Source: Planctomycetota bacterium (GTDB lineage: Bacteria > Planctomycetota > PLA2 > JAEUHO01). Taken from it: a DNA stretch of 64,000 nt. The DNA is taken from positions 56,549 to 120,548 of the forward strand of contig JADZCA010000040.1 in assembly GCA_020851795.1 (NCBI GenBank). Direction: 5' to 3'. Shown one piece after another: positions 44,398 to 53,783 of this stretch. The first letter of the stretch is position 1. The number at the start of each line of letters is the position of its first letter. The notes below the pieces were generated by a model, which did not search any database, was not told the DNA's origin, and saw only the letters and a list, made by a program, of their open reading frames with translations. The position numbers were made by a program, and so were the translations under genes.

Positions 44398-45909
44398 ATG
44401 CCCCTGTTCTCGTCCCGTGCCCGCACGGTCGCCGCCGTCGGCGTCCTCGTCGCGGCCGGCGCGGCGCTCGCCCACGCCGCCACCGGCCCGTCCTCGTCGC
44501 AGTCCCCCTACGTCGTCCCGGTCGCGCCGGGCGTGTCGTTCACCTCGCTGCTCACGGTGGGCGACTCGGTCAACCTCAAGCCGGACGCGACGCCGTACCG
44601 CATGGTCGGCATCCCCGACGGCCTCGGCGCGTTCGAGAACGAGTGCGGGACGACCTTCACCGTCCTGATGAACCACGAGCTCTCCGACACGCAGGGCATC
44701 GTGCGCGCCCACGGCGCCAAGGGCGCGTTCGTCTCGAAGTGGGTGATCGACAAGGACACGCTCGAGGTGCTCTCGGGCGAGGACCTGATCCGCCGCGTCG
44801 CGCGCTGGACGCCGTCGGGCTGGGACACGACGCTCCCCGTCGCGATCAGCCGCCTGTGCTCGGCGGACCTGCCGGCCCCGTCGGCGTTCTACGACAAGCG
44901 GTCCAAGAAGGGCACGAAGGACCGTCTGTTCATGAACGGCGAGGAGCGGGGCGCCGAGGGCCTCGCCTACGCGCACGGGATGGACGGCACGTCGTACCAG
45001 CTGCCGTGGCTCGGGCGCTTCTCGTGGGAGAACTGCGTCGCGAACCCGGGCACCGGCGAGCGCACGGTCGTCGTCGGCACCGACGACTCCGGGGACGGCC
45101 AGATCTACGTCTACGTGGGCACGAAGAACCGCACGGGGCTCACGCCCGTGGACCGCGCGGGCCTGACGGGCGGCGCGCTGCTCGCCGTCAAGGTCGCCGG
45201 GTTCCCCTTCGAGCTCCCCGCGACGGGGATCCCGTCGGGCACGGCGTTCACGACGGTGTCGTTCGGCGACGTGTCGGCCAAGACGGGCGCGACGCTGCAG
45301 ACGGAGAGCCGGGCCGCGGGCGCGACCGAGTTCCAGCGGCCCGAGGACGCCTGCTGGGACCCGCGCAACCCCGACGACCTCTACTTCGTGACGACGGCCT
45401 CGTTCACCGGCAGCAGCCGCCTGTGGCGGCTCTCGTTCGTGGACGCGAGCCGGCCCGAGCTCGGCGGGACGATCGACCTGCTGCTCGACGGCTCGGAGGG
45501 GCAGCGGATGCTCGACAACATGACGATGAACCGCCGCGGGGAGCTGTTCCTCCAGGAGGACCCGGGTGGGCAGGACCACCTGGCCAAGATCTGGCGCTAC
45601 GACGTGGACGGCGACGCGCTGACGCTCGTCGCGGAGCACGACCCGGTCCGTTTCGGCGTCGGCGGCGCCGCGTTCCTCACGAACGACGAGGAGTCGTCGG
45701 GGGTGATCGACGTCTCCGACATCCTGGGCAAGGGCACCTACCTGCTCGACGTGCAGGCGCACTACGCGCTGCCCGACGCCGAGCTGGTCCAGGGCGGCCA
45801 GCTCCTGCTCATGCGCGTCGAGAAGCCTCGCCGTGGCGACGACTGCGGGCACGACGACGATCGCGACGACGACCGCGGGGGTCGCGGCTGCGACCGCGGC
45901 GACGACTGA
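44398..45909 (+). CDS. PhoX-family (DUF839) alkaline-phosphatase-like protein
   Basis: Predicted 503 residues; ATG 44398 with AAGGAG 9 nt upstream and a signal peptide (VAAVGVLVAAGAALAHA). Family landmarks are LMNHELSDTQG, GEERGAEG near the middle, RPEDACWDPRNPDDLYFVTTA, and a late AAFLTNDEESSGVIDV. PhoX enzymes are monomeric calcium/iron-dependent phosphatases with a beta-propeller fold, exported to scavenge phosphate, though several DUF839 proteins have no proven activity. The last ~25 residues are an Asp/Arg/Gly-rich tail with two cysteines, not part of the usual fold, and might bind metal. No twin-arginine motif is visible, unlike canonical PhoX. A hairpin follows the stop. Confidence 0.88.
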   Translation: MPLFSSRARTVAAVGVLVAAGAALAHAATGPSSSQSPYVVPVAPGVSFTSLLTVGDSVNLKPDATPYRMVGIPDGLGAFENECGTTFTVLMNHELSDTQGIVRAHGAKGAFVSKWVIDKDTLEVLSGEDLIRRVARWTPSGWDTTLPVAISRLCSADLPAPSAFYDKRSKKGTKDRLFMNGEERGAEGLAYAHGMDGTSYQLPWLGRFSWENCVANPGTGERTVVVGTDDSGDGQIYVYVGTKNRTGLTPVDRAGLTGGALLAVKVAGFPFELPATGIPSGTAFTTVSFGDVSAKTGATLQTESRAAGATEFQRPEDACWDPRNPDDLYFVTTASFTGSSRLWRLSFVDASRPELGGTIDLLLDGSEGQRMLDNMTMNRRGELFLQEDPGGQDHLAKIWRYDVDGDALTLVAEHDPVRFGVGGAAFLTNDEESSGVIDVSDILGKGTYLLDVQAHYALPDAELVQGGQLLLMRVEKPRRGDDCGHDDDRDDDRGGRGCDRGDD

Positions 45910-45945
45910 CGACGCGTCGGAGCTCGGAGCTCCCGCTCGGCTCCC

Positions 45946-45971
45946 GGGGGCGGTCCGCGAGGGCCGCCCCC
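45946..45971 (+). terminator. Terminator hairpin after PhoX-like gene
   Basis: GGGGGCGG and CCGCCCCC form a perfect 8-bp stem with a 10-nt loop, 36 bp after the stop codon, followed by gcttcgtcgtgt. Likely factor-independent or pause-type terminator. Confidence 0.55.
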
Positions 45972-46121
45972 GCTTCGTCGTGTCGGCCGGCGCGGCACGG
46001 AAGCCCACCGAATCCGCCCGTGCTAGACTCTCCGTAGAAGCGGGTGTCGGGGAAGCCGCGGGCGCGTCGCCGCGCGGGGTCGACGTACGTCCGATAGGAC
46101 GGCCCGCGTTCGAGGGGAATC

Positions 46122-46730
46122 ATGAGCGATCGATCGAACTGCCAGCGTGTAGACGTCGAGGGCGCCGCCGCCTTCGACTTGGGCAGCAGCCGCTACATCC
46201 TCGTCTGGGGCACGCGCCCGAGTCCGTGCTGGGAGCCGGACGTGCGCCCCATCCGGATGCCGAACACGTACGAGGTGTACCTCTGCGAGCGGACGGACAC
46301 GGTGTGCATCCAGGTCGTCGGCCCGTACGTGGGGTACCTCGAGACCCACGCCAACGCGGCCACGTCCGTCACGATCCTCGGCCCCGGTGGCAGCCGCAAG
46401 GTGCCGGTCGTGAAGGCGAAGATCTGGGGCGACGTGCTCGCCGCGCTCCCGCCGACGGCGCGGACCGCGTGGGTGGGGTCGCCTGCCGCCGACGCCGCTC
46501 CGGTCGCTGGCCTCGCGGCCGCGGCGCCGACGCCGTGCGAGGGCGTCGGGACCAGCGCCACGTTCTCCTTCGAGGAGGCGTTCATGGCCGCCGTGCACAA
46601 CGCGCACCCGCCGGGGCCGAACTACCCCGACCGGCTGCTGACGTTCACGGTCCAGGAGATCGGCGCCCGGTTCGGCGGCATCGCGGGCGTGCGCCACCTG
46701 TTCGTCCGCGTCCGCTGCACGAGCGGCTGA
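46122..46730 (+). CDS. Small protein of unknown function
   Basis: Predicted 202 residues; ATG 46122 follows cgaggggaa. No signal peptide, membrane segment or known motif is visible. The N-terminal ~90 residues look beta-rich (RYILVWGTRPSPCWEP, TYEVYLCERTDTVCIQVVG). An Ala/Pro linker follows, and the C-terminus (FSFEEAFMAAVHNAHPPGPNYPDRLLTFTVQEIGARFGGIAG) resembles a small ligand-binding domain such as dodecin-like or flavin-related folds, at very low certainty. It is convergent with the five-gene radical SAM/protease cluster and separated from it by a bidirectional hairpin. Confidence 0.75.
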   Translation: MSDRSNCQRVDVEGAAAFDLGSSRYILVWGTRPSPCWEPDVRPIRMPNTYEVYLCERTDTVCIQVVGPYVGYLETHANAATSVTILGPGGSRKVPVVKAKIWGDVLAALPPTARTAWVGSPAADAAPVAGLAAAAPTPCEGVGTSATFSFEEAFMAAVHNAHPPGPNYPDRLLTFTVQEIGARFGGIAGVRHLFVRVRCTSG

Positions 46731-46749
46731 TCTCGCCGCGCGGCCTCGG

Positions 46750-46772
46750 CCGGCGCCGCCCTCGGGCGCCGG
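46750..46772. terminator. Bidirectional terminator hairpin
   Basis: CCGGCGCC-GCCCTCG-GGCGCCGG is a perfect 8-bp stem with a 7-nt loop, midway between two convergent stop codons (46730 and 46816). No U-tract on either strand, so strength is uncertain. Confidence 0.5.
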
Positions 46773-46815
46773 CGGGGCCCCTGCGCGCGGCACGAGCCTC
46801 CGTTCGTCGACAACG

Positions 46816-47700
46816 TCACTTGACCGGACCGGGCAGATCCCAAGGGAACTGCGGCACGTCGTGGTCCGGCACGGCGCTGACGAACGCGCGTGCCTCCGCG
46901 AGGATTGTACGATTCTCCGGGTGTTGGGGAGACATGGTCGAGAGCCTGGCGACGGCACGCTCGAAAGTGCCGCGAGCCTCGTCCGACCCGAGCCATTCGA
47001 CGAGCGAGCGAGCGTCGGGCCTTGACAGTTCGCGGGCATACGCAGCGTCGAGCTCGACGGCGCCAGCGAAGCGACCGTGCTCGCTCGTGACGGCGCGCGG
47101 GTACGGCCCGCGACCGCCTGGCACCCCGCGCGAGTCGAGCGCGAGCCTCTCCAGCGCGCCCCCGAACTCCGGATCGGTCTGCGCGTACACGACACGACGG
47201 AGCTTGGCAAGCACCATCATCCCCGAGCACTGCGCGCAGGGTTCGAGCGTCGTGTACACGCTGTACCCCTCGAGGTGGTAGGAGCGCGCGGTCGCGAGAT
47301 ACGACTGGATCAGCCGGACCTCTCCGTGCTGGGTCCCGTTCGCGGTGCGGCGGTTGCAGTTCCGCCCCCACGCCACGATCCTGCCGTCGGGGGCCACGAG
47401 CACACTGCCGATGTTGTAGCCGCGCGTCTCCTTCCCCACGCCGCGCTGCCAGTCGCGGACCACGACGGCCATCGCCGCGAGCGAGTAGATCTCGTCGCGC
47501 TCGGACGCGCTGTCCGGAACCGGCGAGACGCGCGCCGGAGCCCACGCGCAGTCCGAGCGGCGGACACATCCGGGCTGGACGAGCGAGACGATGGTCAGGC
47601 ACATCAGGGCGAGGCCGGGACGGCGCAGCGCCTCGAGCGGGCGCGATCGACCCTCGGCGCGACCGCGGCGCGGCGAAGCCGACGGCTCGATGCTGGTCAT
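46816..47700 (-). CDS. Exported (putative lipoprotein) cytidine-deaminase-fold protein
   Basis: Predicted 294 residues; ATG 47700 with GGGGAGG upstream. The N-terminus has a basic region then LALMCLTIVSLVQPGC, a lipoprotein-like signal though the lipobox (QPGC) is imperfect. Residues ~65-190 form a zinc-dependent deaminase domain: HGE (in NGTQHGEVRLIQSYL) and EPCAQC (in TTLEPCAQCSGMM), the complete metal/catalytic set of the CDA/TadA/dCMP superfamily. About 100 further residues have no recognised fold. Deaminases of this type normally work in the cytoplasm on nucleotides, pterins or tRNA, so a signal sequence is unusual and hints at an envelope role. It is last in a five-gene minus-strand run. 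If the signal is not used, a cytoplasmic nucleotide deaminase is the alternative. Confidence 0.82.
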   Translation of the reverse strand: MTSIEPSASPRRGRAEGRSRPLEALRRPGLALMCLTIVSLVQPGCVRRSDCAWAPARVSPVPDSASERDEIYSLAAMAVVVRDWQRGVGKETRGYNIGSVLVAPDGRIVAWGRNCNRRTANGTQHGEVRLIQSYLATARSYHLEGYSVYTTLEPCAQCSGMMVLAKLRRVVYAQTDPEFGGALERLALDSRGVPGGRGPYPRAVTSEHGRFAGAVELDAAYARELSRPDARSLVEWLGSDEARGTFERAVARLSTMSPQHPENRTILAEARAFVSAVPDHDVPQFPWDLPGPVK

Positions 47701-47767
47701 CGAAGTCCTCCCCGCCCGCGCTCGAGCACGCTCGATCGACGTCCGAACGCAATTCGGCCTCGAGGCA

Positions 47768-50197
47768 TCACTTCCCTCCGGACTCCGCGGGCTCTTCCGC
47801 ACCGCACTTCGGCGCGGTCACCGCGATCAGCACCGTCGCGCGGCCAGCGGCCGACGCCCCGGGGGAGCTCGTCAGGACGCTGCCGAAGCTCGTGCCGTGG
47901 GACAGTTTCGGCGCCGAGATCTCGAGGGTGGAGCCGTCGGCCAGTTGGCTAAGCTTGACGGGGATCGTCTTCTCCTGCTCCGCCGAGTCGAGATCGACGT
48001 CCTTCTCGTTCAGCTTCTCGCCGACGACGATCCCGGACGCGGCCGTCTTGCCGTCGGCCGCGAGGAAGCGGAACCGCAGCCGGACGCGGACCGCCCCGCT
48101 CGGCGTGCGTGCGGTCCGCTCCACACGGACGTCGATGTCCTGCCCGTCGCAGCCGCACGCCCGGATGGCGGGGAGCGCGGCGATCTTGATCAGCGGATCG
48201 TCGGTGGGAGGCTCTTTGGCGATCGCCACGAGCCTCACCTCGTACTGCACCGGCGCGGTCTCGCCGCACGCGCGACACTCCTCGCAGCCGAGCGACTCGC
48301 TGTCGATCTCGAGCCGGACTCGCTGCCCGCCCTCGACGAGCTTCTGGGCCGTCACACCGGTGTCCGGGCAGCGCGTCCGTGCCAGCGACGGGAACCGGCA
48401 CCGAAGGACGTTGCCCGCCCTCACCAAACGGACCTCTTCGGCAGGCACCGCGAGGGTCGGATCGGCGAGCGAGCCGCCCGTCCCGAGGGTCCCGACCAGC
48501 AGCCGCGCCCCGATGCGCGCATCTTTGACACCCCGCACCGGTCGGAGCTCGACCAGCAGCGACGTCATGCCGTCGTCGGTGGCGTAGGCGCTCACGGCAG
48601 GCCTCGATGGGGGCGCACCCTCCGCCCCTCCCGGCGTCGCAGGCGTCCGTCCGGCCGACTCGGGCGACGACTTCGATTGGAGCCCCGGCGGCAGCGCGCA
48701 CGGGCAGACCTGCGGGAGCTTGAGCGACGTCGACGTGTACTGCCCACCGACGGCGATCCCGGCGAGCGCGATCCAGAGCCGACGGACGGTCTGCTCCTCG
48801 TAGCCCGAGTCCGTGGCGGATCGGGGGGGGCAGGTCGCGCAAGCGCTCGCGGCCGAGGTGCGCCGGTGCCAGAGCGAAAGGGCGCACTCCCGGAACGTGG
48901 GGAAGTCATTCGACGCCCCGGCGAGGCGCAGCCGATCGATGTCCTCCGCGTCGACCGACCCGCCGTCCATGCCGAAGAGGTCGAGCACGTCCCGCATCGC
49001 GGGGACGGTCGCATCCCGCGAGCGGGGCGAGAGGGGCTCACCCGTATCGACGTGACGGAACTCCGTCTTGGCCTCGACTGCGATCTCGGCCTCCGGCCCC
49101 CACTCCCGCGGCGCCAGCACGAGGACCGTGACGTTGTGCGTCTGCGGGACCATGAAGTAGTTGCCGGAGCTGTGCAGGCGGGCGCCCATGCGCACGCGGA
49201 CGCTGCTCTCGCCGAGGCGCGCGACTTGGTAGACGGAGTTGAAGTCCTTCGTGACGGTGGTGACGAGCTCGTCGGTGTAGCGCTCGACTTCGCCGCGAAG
49301 CGCGAACCCCTGGATCATCGCGCTCAGCGCGAGCGCGTACTGGCGGACGACATCGGCGCTGTCGGACGCGAGGGCCGCCTCCATGTCGTCGGTGACCAGC
49401 AGCGGGATCACGACGGGGAGCTGCCGCGAGTGGACCCCGCGGTTCACTGGTGCGCGCCCCGCGACTGCGTCGGTCGGGAAGAAGCCCAGGGTCGTGTACG
49501 CGTCGTAGGGGGCGTTGCGCACGCTCGGCATCAGGCTCACCTGCAGGCGCGCGACGTAGGGGTCGTAGCCGTGGCGCATCGCCGCGAACTCGAGGTACCG
49601 ATTCAGCAGCTGCACTTCTTGGTACAGCGCGTTCGCGAGGAGGTACTGCGTGTGCGCGCCCGTGAGGATCTCCGGCTTCTTGCCGAGGACCGTCTCGATC
49701 CCCGGCAGCTTCGATGCCGCGAGGTCGCCCGGGAGGCTCGGGTCGAACTCGGGCGCCTCTCCGGGAGCGAGGGACTCCGTCGCGTCCCGCGACGACTCGG
49801 CCGTGGACGTGACGGTCCCGTCCGCCGCCAGCGACGTCCCCGACTTCGACGTGCGCGTGATGTTCGTCGACGTGCTCGGGGTCGCGATGCGAGCGACGAC
49901 GCGGAGCATGTCGAGCAGCTTCCGCTCGGTGGCCGCCGTCGTCGCACCCGCCCGGACGAACGCTTGATCCGACGTCAGCGAGAACTTCGGCTGCAGGTCG
50001 TCGACGAGTTCCGCCCACGGCGCGACCGAGAGCACGGCGACGTGCCCGGTGCCCGCCTCCGACTGATGGGTGAACTTCGCCGGCTGAACGCGCGGTCGCA
50101 GCCGCTGGTTGCACGCGCCCGCGAGCGAGCACGCGACGACCAGCGCCAAGACTCGTCCCACACGCCCACGCGATGCGCTGAAGGGCAAGTTTCCCAC
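47768..50197 (-). CDS. Large lipoprotein of unknown function
   Basis: Predicted 809 residues. GTG 50197 is preferred to upstream ATGs because GGAGG lies 5 nt before it and it gives a compact lipoprotein signal (GRVLALVVACSLAGAC). The first ~330 mature residues (LSVAPWAELVDDLQPKFSLT; QYLLANALYQEVQLLNRYLEFAA; YVARLQVSLMPSVRNAPYDAYTTLGFF) resemble hypothetical secreted proteins from planctomycetes and some gammaproteobacteria, but no domain name can be given. The C-terminal third is beta-rich and has cysteine pairs (QVCPCALPPG, CEECRACGE, RACGCDGQDIDV), possibly disulfides or metal sites. It is located between the S8 protease (115 bp upstream) and the deaminase lipoprotein (67 bp downstream), all on one strand, so it may be a surface component of the same system. 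Confidence 0.8.
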   Translation of the reverse strand: MGNLPFSASRGRVGRVLALVVACSLAGACNQRLRPRVQPAKFTHQSEAGTGHVAVLSVAPWAELVDDLQPKFSLTSDQAFVRAGATTAATERKLLDMLRVVARIATPSTSTNITRTSKSGTSLAADGTVTSTAESSRDATESLAPGEAPEFDPSLPGDLAASKLPGIETVLGKKPEILTGAHTQYLLANALYQEVQLLNRYLEFAAMRHGYDPYVARLQVSLMPSVRNAPYDAYTTLGFFPTDAVAGRAPVNRGVHSRQLPVVIPLLVTDDMEAALASDSADVVRQYALALSAMIQGFALRGEVERYTDELVTTVTKDFNSVYQVARLGESSVRVRMGARLHSSGNYFMVPQTHNVTVLVLAPREWGPEAEIAVEAKTEFRHVDTGEPLSPRSRDATVPAMRDVLDLFGMDGGSVDAEDIDRLRLAGASNDFPTFRECALSLWHRRTSAASACATCPPRSATDSGYEEQTVRRLWIALAGIAVGGQYTSTSLKLPQVCPCALPPGLQSKSSPESAGRTPATPGGAEGAPPSRPAVSAYATDDGMTSLLVELRPVRGVKDARIGARLLVGTLGTGGSLADPTLAVPAEEVRLVRAGNVLRCRFPSLARTRCPDTGVTAQKLVEGGQRVRLEIDSESLGCEECRACGETAPVQYEVRLVAIAKEPPTDDPLIKIAALPAIRACGCDGQDIDVRVERTARTPSGAVRVRLRFRFLAADGKTAASGIVVGEKLNEKDVDLDSAEQEKTIPVKLSQLADGSTLEISAPKLSHGTSFGSVLTSSPGASAAGRATVLIAVTAPKCGAEEPAESGGK

Positions 50198-50312
50198 AGT
50201 TCCTCCCTGTCGGCCCGAGCCGACGCTCGACCGCTGACGCACCTGCATTCCGGCCCAAGTGTACCGAAAGGGCATGTCGGGTCAACACCCTCGCGAATCT
50301 CGTCCGAACTCC

Positions 50313-51911
50313 TCACCTCATCCCGATCGCCCGCTCGACGGCCTTCTTCGCGTCCACCCGGCCCCAGCCGTACCAAGGGCTGTGGCCGCGTGGGTCGTAG
50401 CGGCCCCCGGTGCGGTCGATGCGGACGCAGGCGCGGCGCAGGACGTCGCGGACGGCGACCGCGGTGAGGTCGGGACGGCGGGCGAGCAAGAGCGCGACCA
50501 CGCCGGCCACGCCCGGGCACGCGCTCGACGTGCCGCCGAACTGCGCCGTGAAGTCGCCCGAGGCGTCGCCCAACGCCGGGTCGCCCGGGTTGTCGCCCGC
50601 AGCGCCGCGACGATCCGTCGTCCAGATGCCGGCGTGCTCGTCCCACGGGTGGTCGTCGGAGGGGAAGGCACACCAGACCGCGGCGCCGTGGTCGGAGTAC
50701 GCGCTCTTCCTCGAGCGGTCGTTGCAGGCGGCGACCGCGATCACCTCGGGGCTCGAGGCGTAGCCGTCGTGCTCGACCGGTTCGTTGCCGTTGCCCGCCG
50801 CCCACACGATCACGCAGCCCTTGCCGCCGCGTCCCGCACGCGACGCGTGCTCGATCGCGAGCCGGGTCGAGTCCGGCAGCGCGACGCGGGCACGGTGCGC
50901 GGGGTCGCCGGGTCGCAGGAAGTCGCCGTCGGTCGGCCCCCACGAGCACGAGATGACGTCCGCCCCGTGGTCCGCCGCCCAGGCGAACGCGCGCGCCTCG
51001 GCTTTCGCCCCCAGCGCGGCCGCGAGGCGGATCGGCATCAGCGTCGCTTCCGGCGCCACGCCCGACGCCCCCACCCGCCCCGCGGCGGCCGCCACGCCGC
51101 AGCACGCCGTGCCGTGCCCCTCGTCGGCGCGGCGGTGCGCGGCGCTGCGCACCCGCCGGGTGGCGTCCCATGCGGCGACGACCTTGCCGCGTCCCGACAG
51201 CTCGGGGTGGCGGACGTCGCACCCGTCGTCGATCACGGCGATGCGAACGCCGGCCCCTCGCGACAGCGCCCACGCCGCGACCACGTTCGCGCTCGCCTTG
51301 ATGTTGCGGCCGCCGACGACGGTGCTGGCGAGGTGCCACTGCGGCGCGAAGAACGCGCGGCGGCGCCGCTCCCGGACGAGTTCCGGATGGCACAGCTCGA
51401 CCTCGCCCGACGCCAGCAGCCGCGCCGCGACGTCGAACACGGCGCGACCGGTGCGGGCCGGCGCCGCGACGAACACCGAGCGCTCGCAGAACGAGAGCGC
51501 CTCCTGCACCCGCAGGCCGGCCGAGGCGAGCAGCGCCTGGCGTCGGCGGGTCGGCAAGCCCGCCGCGAACCGCACGAAGAGGTTCTCGGTGTAGAGCACC
51601 GGCGCGCCGGACACCGGGTCGGCGAGCACGCGACCGGCGAACTCGAGCGCGCGTTCGGACCCGAGCGCGGCCCGCGCGCGGTCGCGGTCGCCCCGGGCCC
51701 CGCGCGGGGCCCGCGCCTGCCACACCTCGACGCCGGCGTCGGGGAAGGCCAGCCGCGGCGTGAACGCACCGAGCGCCTCGCGGCTCGCGCGCCTCAGCCG
51801 CGTCGGCTCGAGCGGGCCCCGGTCGCGCGTGCGCACGACGAGCAGGTCGTCGCGCTCGACGATCGAGAGCGCGCGCCCGCGCGCACCGCCGTAGCGATAG
51901 CGGTACCGCAT
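50313..51911 (-). CDS. Subtilisin-like serine protease (peptidase S8)
   Basis: Predicted 532 residues. An N-terminal ~200-residue prodomain-like region (LYTENLFVRFAAGLP ... HPELVRERRRR) resembles that of fervidolysin-type S8 proteases. The catalytic domain carries the complete triad: Asp228 in IAVIDDG, His266 in DEGHGT and Ser462 in GGTSSACP, with the oxyanion Asn374 in AAGNGNE. No signal peptide is visible at the MRYRYRYGG start, so unless exported otherwise it acts in the cytoplasm, which is unusual for S8 enzymes and common among those that process modified peptides or toxins. It lies 122 bp downstream of the radical SAM gene on the same strand. A maturation protease for a product of this cluster is a hypothesis. 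Confidence 0.9.
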   Translation of the reverse strand: MRYRYRYGGARGRALSIVERDDLLVVRTRDRGPLEPTRLRRASREALGAFTPRLAFPDAGVEVWQARAPRGARGDRDRARAALGSERALEFAGRVLADPVSGAPVLYTENLFVRFAAGLPTRRRQALLASAGLRVQEALSFCERSVFVAAPARTGRAVFDVAARLLASGEVELCHPELVRERRRRAFFAPQWHLASTVVGGRNIKASANVVAAWALSRGAGVRIAVIDDGCDVRHPELSGRGKVVAAWDATRRVRSAAHRRADEGHGTACCGVAAAAGRVGASGVAPEATLMPIRLAAALGAKAEARAFAWAADHGADVISCSWGPTDGDFLRPGDPAHRARVALPDSTRLAIEHASRAGRGGKGCVIVWAAGNGNEPVEHDGYASSPEVIAVAACNDRSRKSAYSDHGAAVWCAFPSDDHPWDEHAGIWTTDRRGAAGDNPGDPALGDASGDFTAQFGGTSSACPGVAGVVALLLARRPDLTAVAVRDVLRRACVRIDRTGGRYDPRGHSPWYGWGRVDAKKAVERAIGMR

Positions 51912-52033
51912 CGCCCGTCCTCCGACCGGTCGCGCGCCGGCCGCACGGTCAGCGCGCCCCGACGGTGTACGTCAGGCGTCGTCGGGACGCAATGCCCCGT
52001 GCGCCCGCGGCGAAGAACCGGCGCGTGACCACC

Positions 52034-53677
52034 TCACGCGACGGGCTCATCGACGACCGCCGTCGGACGCGCGGCGAACGTCCACGAGCGGTCGAATCCG
52101 CCGTCGGGGGCGCGCGCGCGCAGGTCGAGCGCGGTGAGGAGTCGACGGGCTCGGTCGGCGACCGCTCGGTCCTCGCGGTCCACGAGCGCGGCGAGGTCCG
52201 CGAGCCGCTCCGGGTCCGGGTCGCCGCCCTCGAACTCGTCGAGCGCGCGTCCGGTCGCGTAGCAGGCCACCGCGTTGGTGCGCGCGACGAGGTGCTGCGC
52301 GAACGCTCGCTCGACCTCGTTCGACGGGTTCGCGGACGGGAGCCGGAGCCGCACGCGGAACGAGAGGACGCGGGCGAGGTGTGCCGAGCCCTCGTTGCTG
52401 AAGTTACGGCGCTGGAACGCCCGGGTCGTCCAGTCGTAGAACGCGTCCAAGCGCGCGTCGAGGAAGCGGTAGTCGGGGACGAACGGGGTGCCGAGCAGCC
52501 GGCCGGCCTGCGCGAGCCGGTCTCGCACGGGCGTCCCCGCGTACGGCAGCATGCGGCAGAAGTTCGCGACCGACCATCCGTCCCCGACGAACTCCTCGAG
52601 GAAGCGGAGGTTGCGGCGAACCGACTCGAACGTCGAGTCCGGGTCGAGCAACATGAAGCCGAAGTCGAACGAAAGGCCCGCGCGGCGCAGGATGCGCGCA
52701 GCCTCGACGTGGCGCGCCGCCCCCATGTGCTTGTTCATGCGCCGGAGCGTCTCGTCGTCCCCGGACTCGACGCCCATGTAGACGTGGGTGAGCCCGCCCC
52801 TGACGAGCGCGGCGACCACGTCTTCGCGGACCTCGTCGGACCGGCACGAGATCTTGAACGCGATGCGTCCCGCGAGCCCGCGCGCGACAATCTCGTCCGA
52901 GACGGCGGTCGCCCACCGAGCCGCACGCGAGCCGGTGGCGAGGAAGTCGTCGTCTTGGAACAGGAACAGGGAGACGCGTCGGTCACGGTGGAGCGCCTCG
53001 ATCTCCTCGACGACACGGCGCGGGTCGCGGAGCCGGCGGAGGCTGCCGCCCTGCGCCTCGTAGAACGGGCGGATGCTGCAGAAGCTGCAGTCCCACGGGC
53101 ACCCGCGGCTGCCGAGCACGGACGCGGTGGCGAGCGGCGACGCCTCGTAGGGCACGTCAGCGCGGTCGGGCCACGGGAGCCCGTCGAGGTCCGCGACGGG
53201 GGGACGGAGCGGCGTCGCGCGGACGTCGCCGTCCGGCCCAACGTGGGCGATCCCCGCCACTTCCTGCCACGGGACGCCGGACGCGAGGCAGTCGAGCAGC
53301 TCGACGAGCGTCCGCTCTCCCTCGAACCGCACGACGGAGTCGAGGCCGGGCATGCCCCGCAGCACCTCCGCGTACTCGAAGCTGGGATAGTGCCCGCCCA
53401 CCGTCACGTGGGCCCGAACACCCGCCGCGCGGAGCGCGGCCACGACGCGGGCGAACTCGGGCGCCATGTACTGGAAGATCAGCGAGAGCCCCACGACGTC
53501 CGGGCGCTCCTCGAGCGCGCGCCGCACGAGGTCGCGTGGGTCGGAGGAGTACGTCACGATGCGCGCGCGGTGGCCCGCGGCCGCGACAGACGACGACAGG
53601 TAGCGGAGCCCGAGGTTGTCCTGGTCTTGGAACCCGACCAGGAAGACGAGCATCGGTCGTGCCGGGGTGTTCAGCAT
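52034..53677 (-). CDS. B12-binding-domain radical SAM protein
   Basis: Predicted 547 residues; ATG 53677 (an internal ATG at 53653 is possible). Residues ~9-140 form the Rossmann-like cobalamin-binding domain (DNLGLRYLSSSVAAAGHRARIV, VVGLSLIFQYMAPEF, VTVGGHYPSFEYAEVL). The radical SAM domain has CxxxCxxC at Cys193, Cys197 and Cys200 (SRGCPWDCSFC), then LFLFQDDDF and THVYMGVESGDDETLRRMNK, typical of the family. Members include methyltransferases and ring-forming enzymes in hopanoid, bacteriochlorophyll, antibiotic and RiPP pathways. The neighbouring 101-residue Trp/Pro-rich protein and S8 protease make peptide modification attractive but unproven. The C-terminal ~180 residues show no named domain. 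The substrate cannot be inferred from sequence alone. Confidence 0.9.
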   Translation of the reverse strand: MLNTPARPMLVFLVGFQDQDNLGLRYLSSSVAAAGHRARIVTYSSDPRDLVRRALEERPDVVGLSLIFQYMAPEFARVVAALRAAGVRAHVTVGGHYPSFEYAEVLRGMPGLDSVVRFEGERTLVELLDCLASGVPWQEVAGIAHVGPDGDVRATPLRPPVADLDGLPWPDRADVPYEASPLATASVLGSRGCPWDCSFCSIRPFYEAQGGSLRRLRDPRRVVEEIEALHRDRRVSLFLFQDDDFLATGSRAARWATAVSDEIVARGLAGRIAFKISCRSDEVREDVVAALVRGGLTHVYMGVESGDDETLRRMNKHMGAARHVEAARILRRAGLSFDFGFMLLDPDSTFESVRRNLRFLEEFVGDGWSVANFCRMLPYAGTPVRDRLAQAGRLLGTPFVPDYRFLDARLDAFYDWTTRAFQRRNFSNEGSAHLARVLSFRVRLRLPSANPSNEVERAFAQHLVARTNAVACYATGRALDEFEGGDPDPERLADLAALVDREDRAVADRARRLLTALDLRARAPDGGFDRSWTFAARPTAVVDEPVA

Positions 53678-53783
53678 CTCGATTCCCCTCGCACCAAGCG
53701 ACGACGATCGGCCCCACGGCCCGCCCCGCGAGGGAGCGGACCGCAGGGCGCGCGCGGCGGCCGTGTGAGCCCGACGCGACCGT

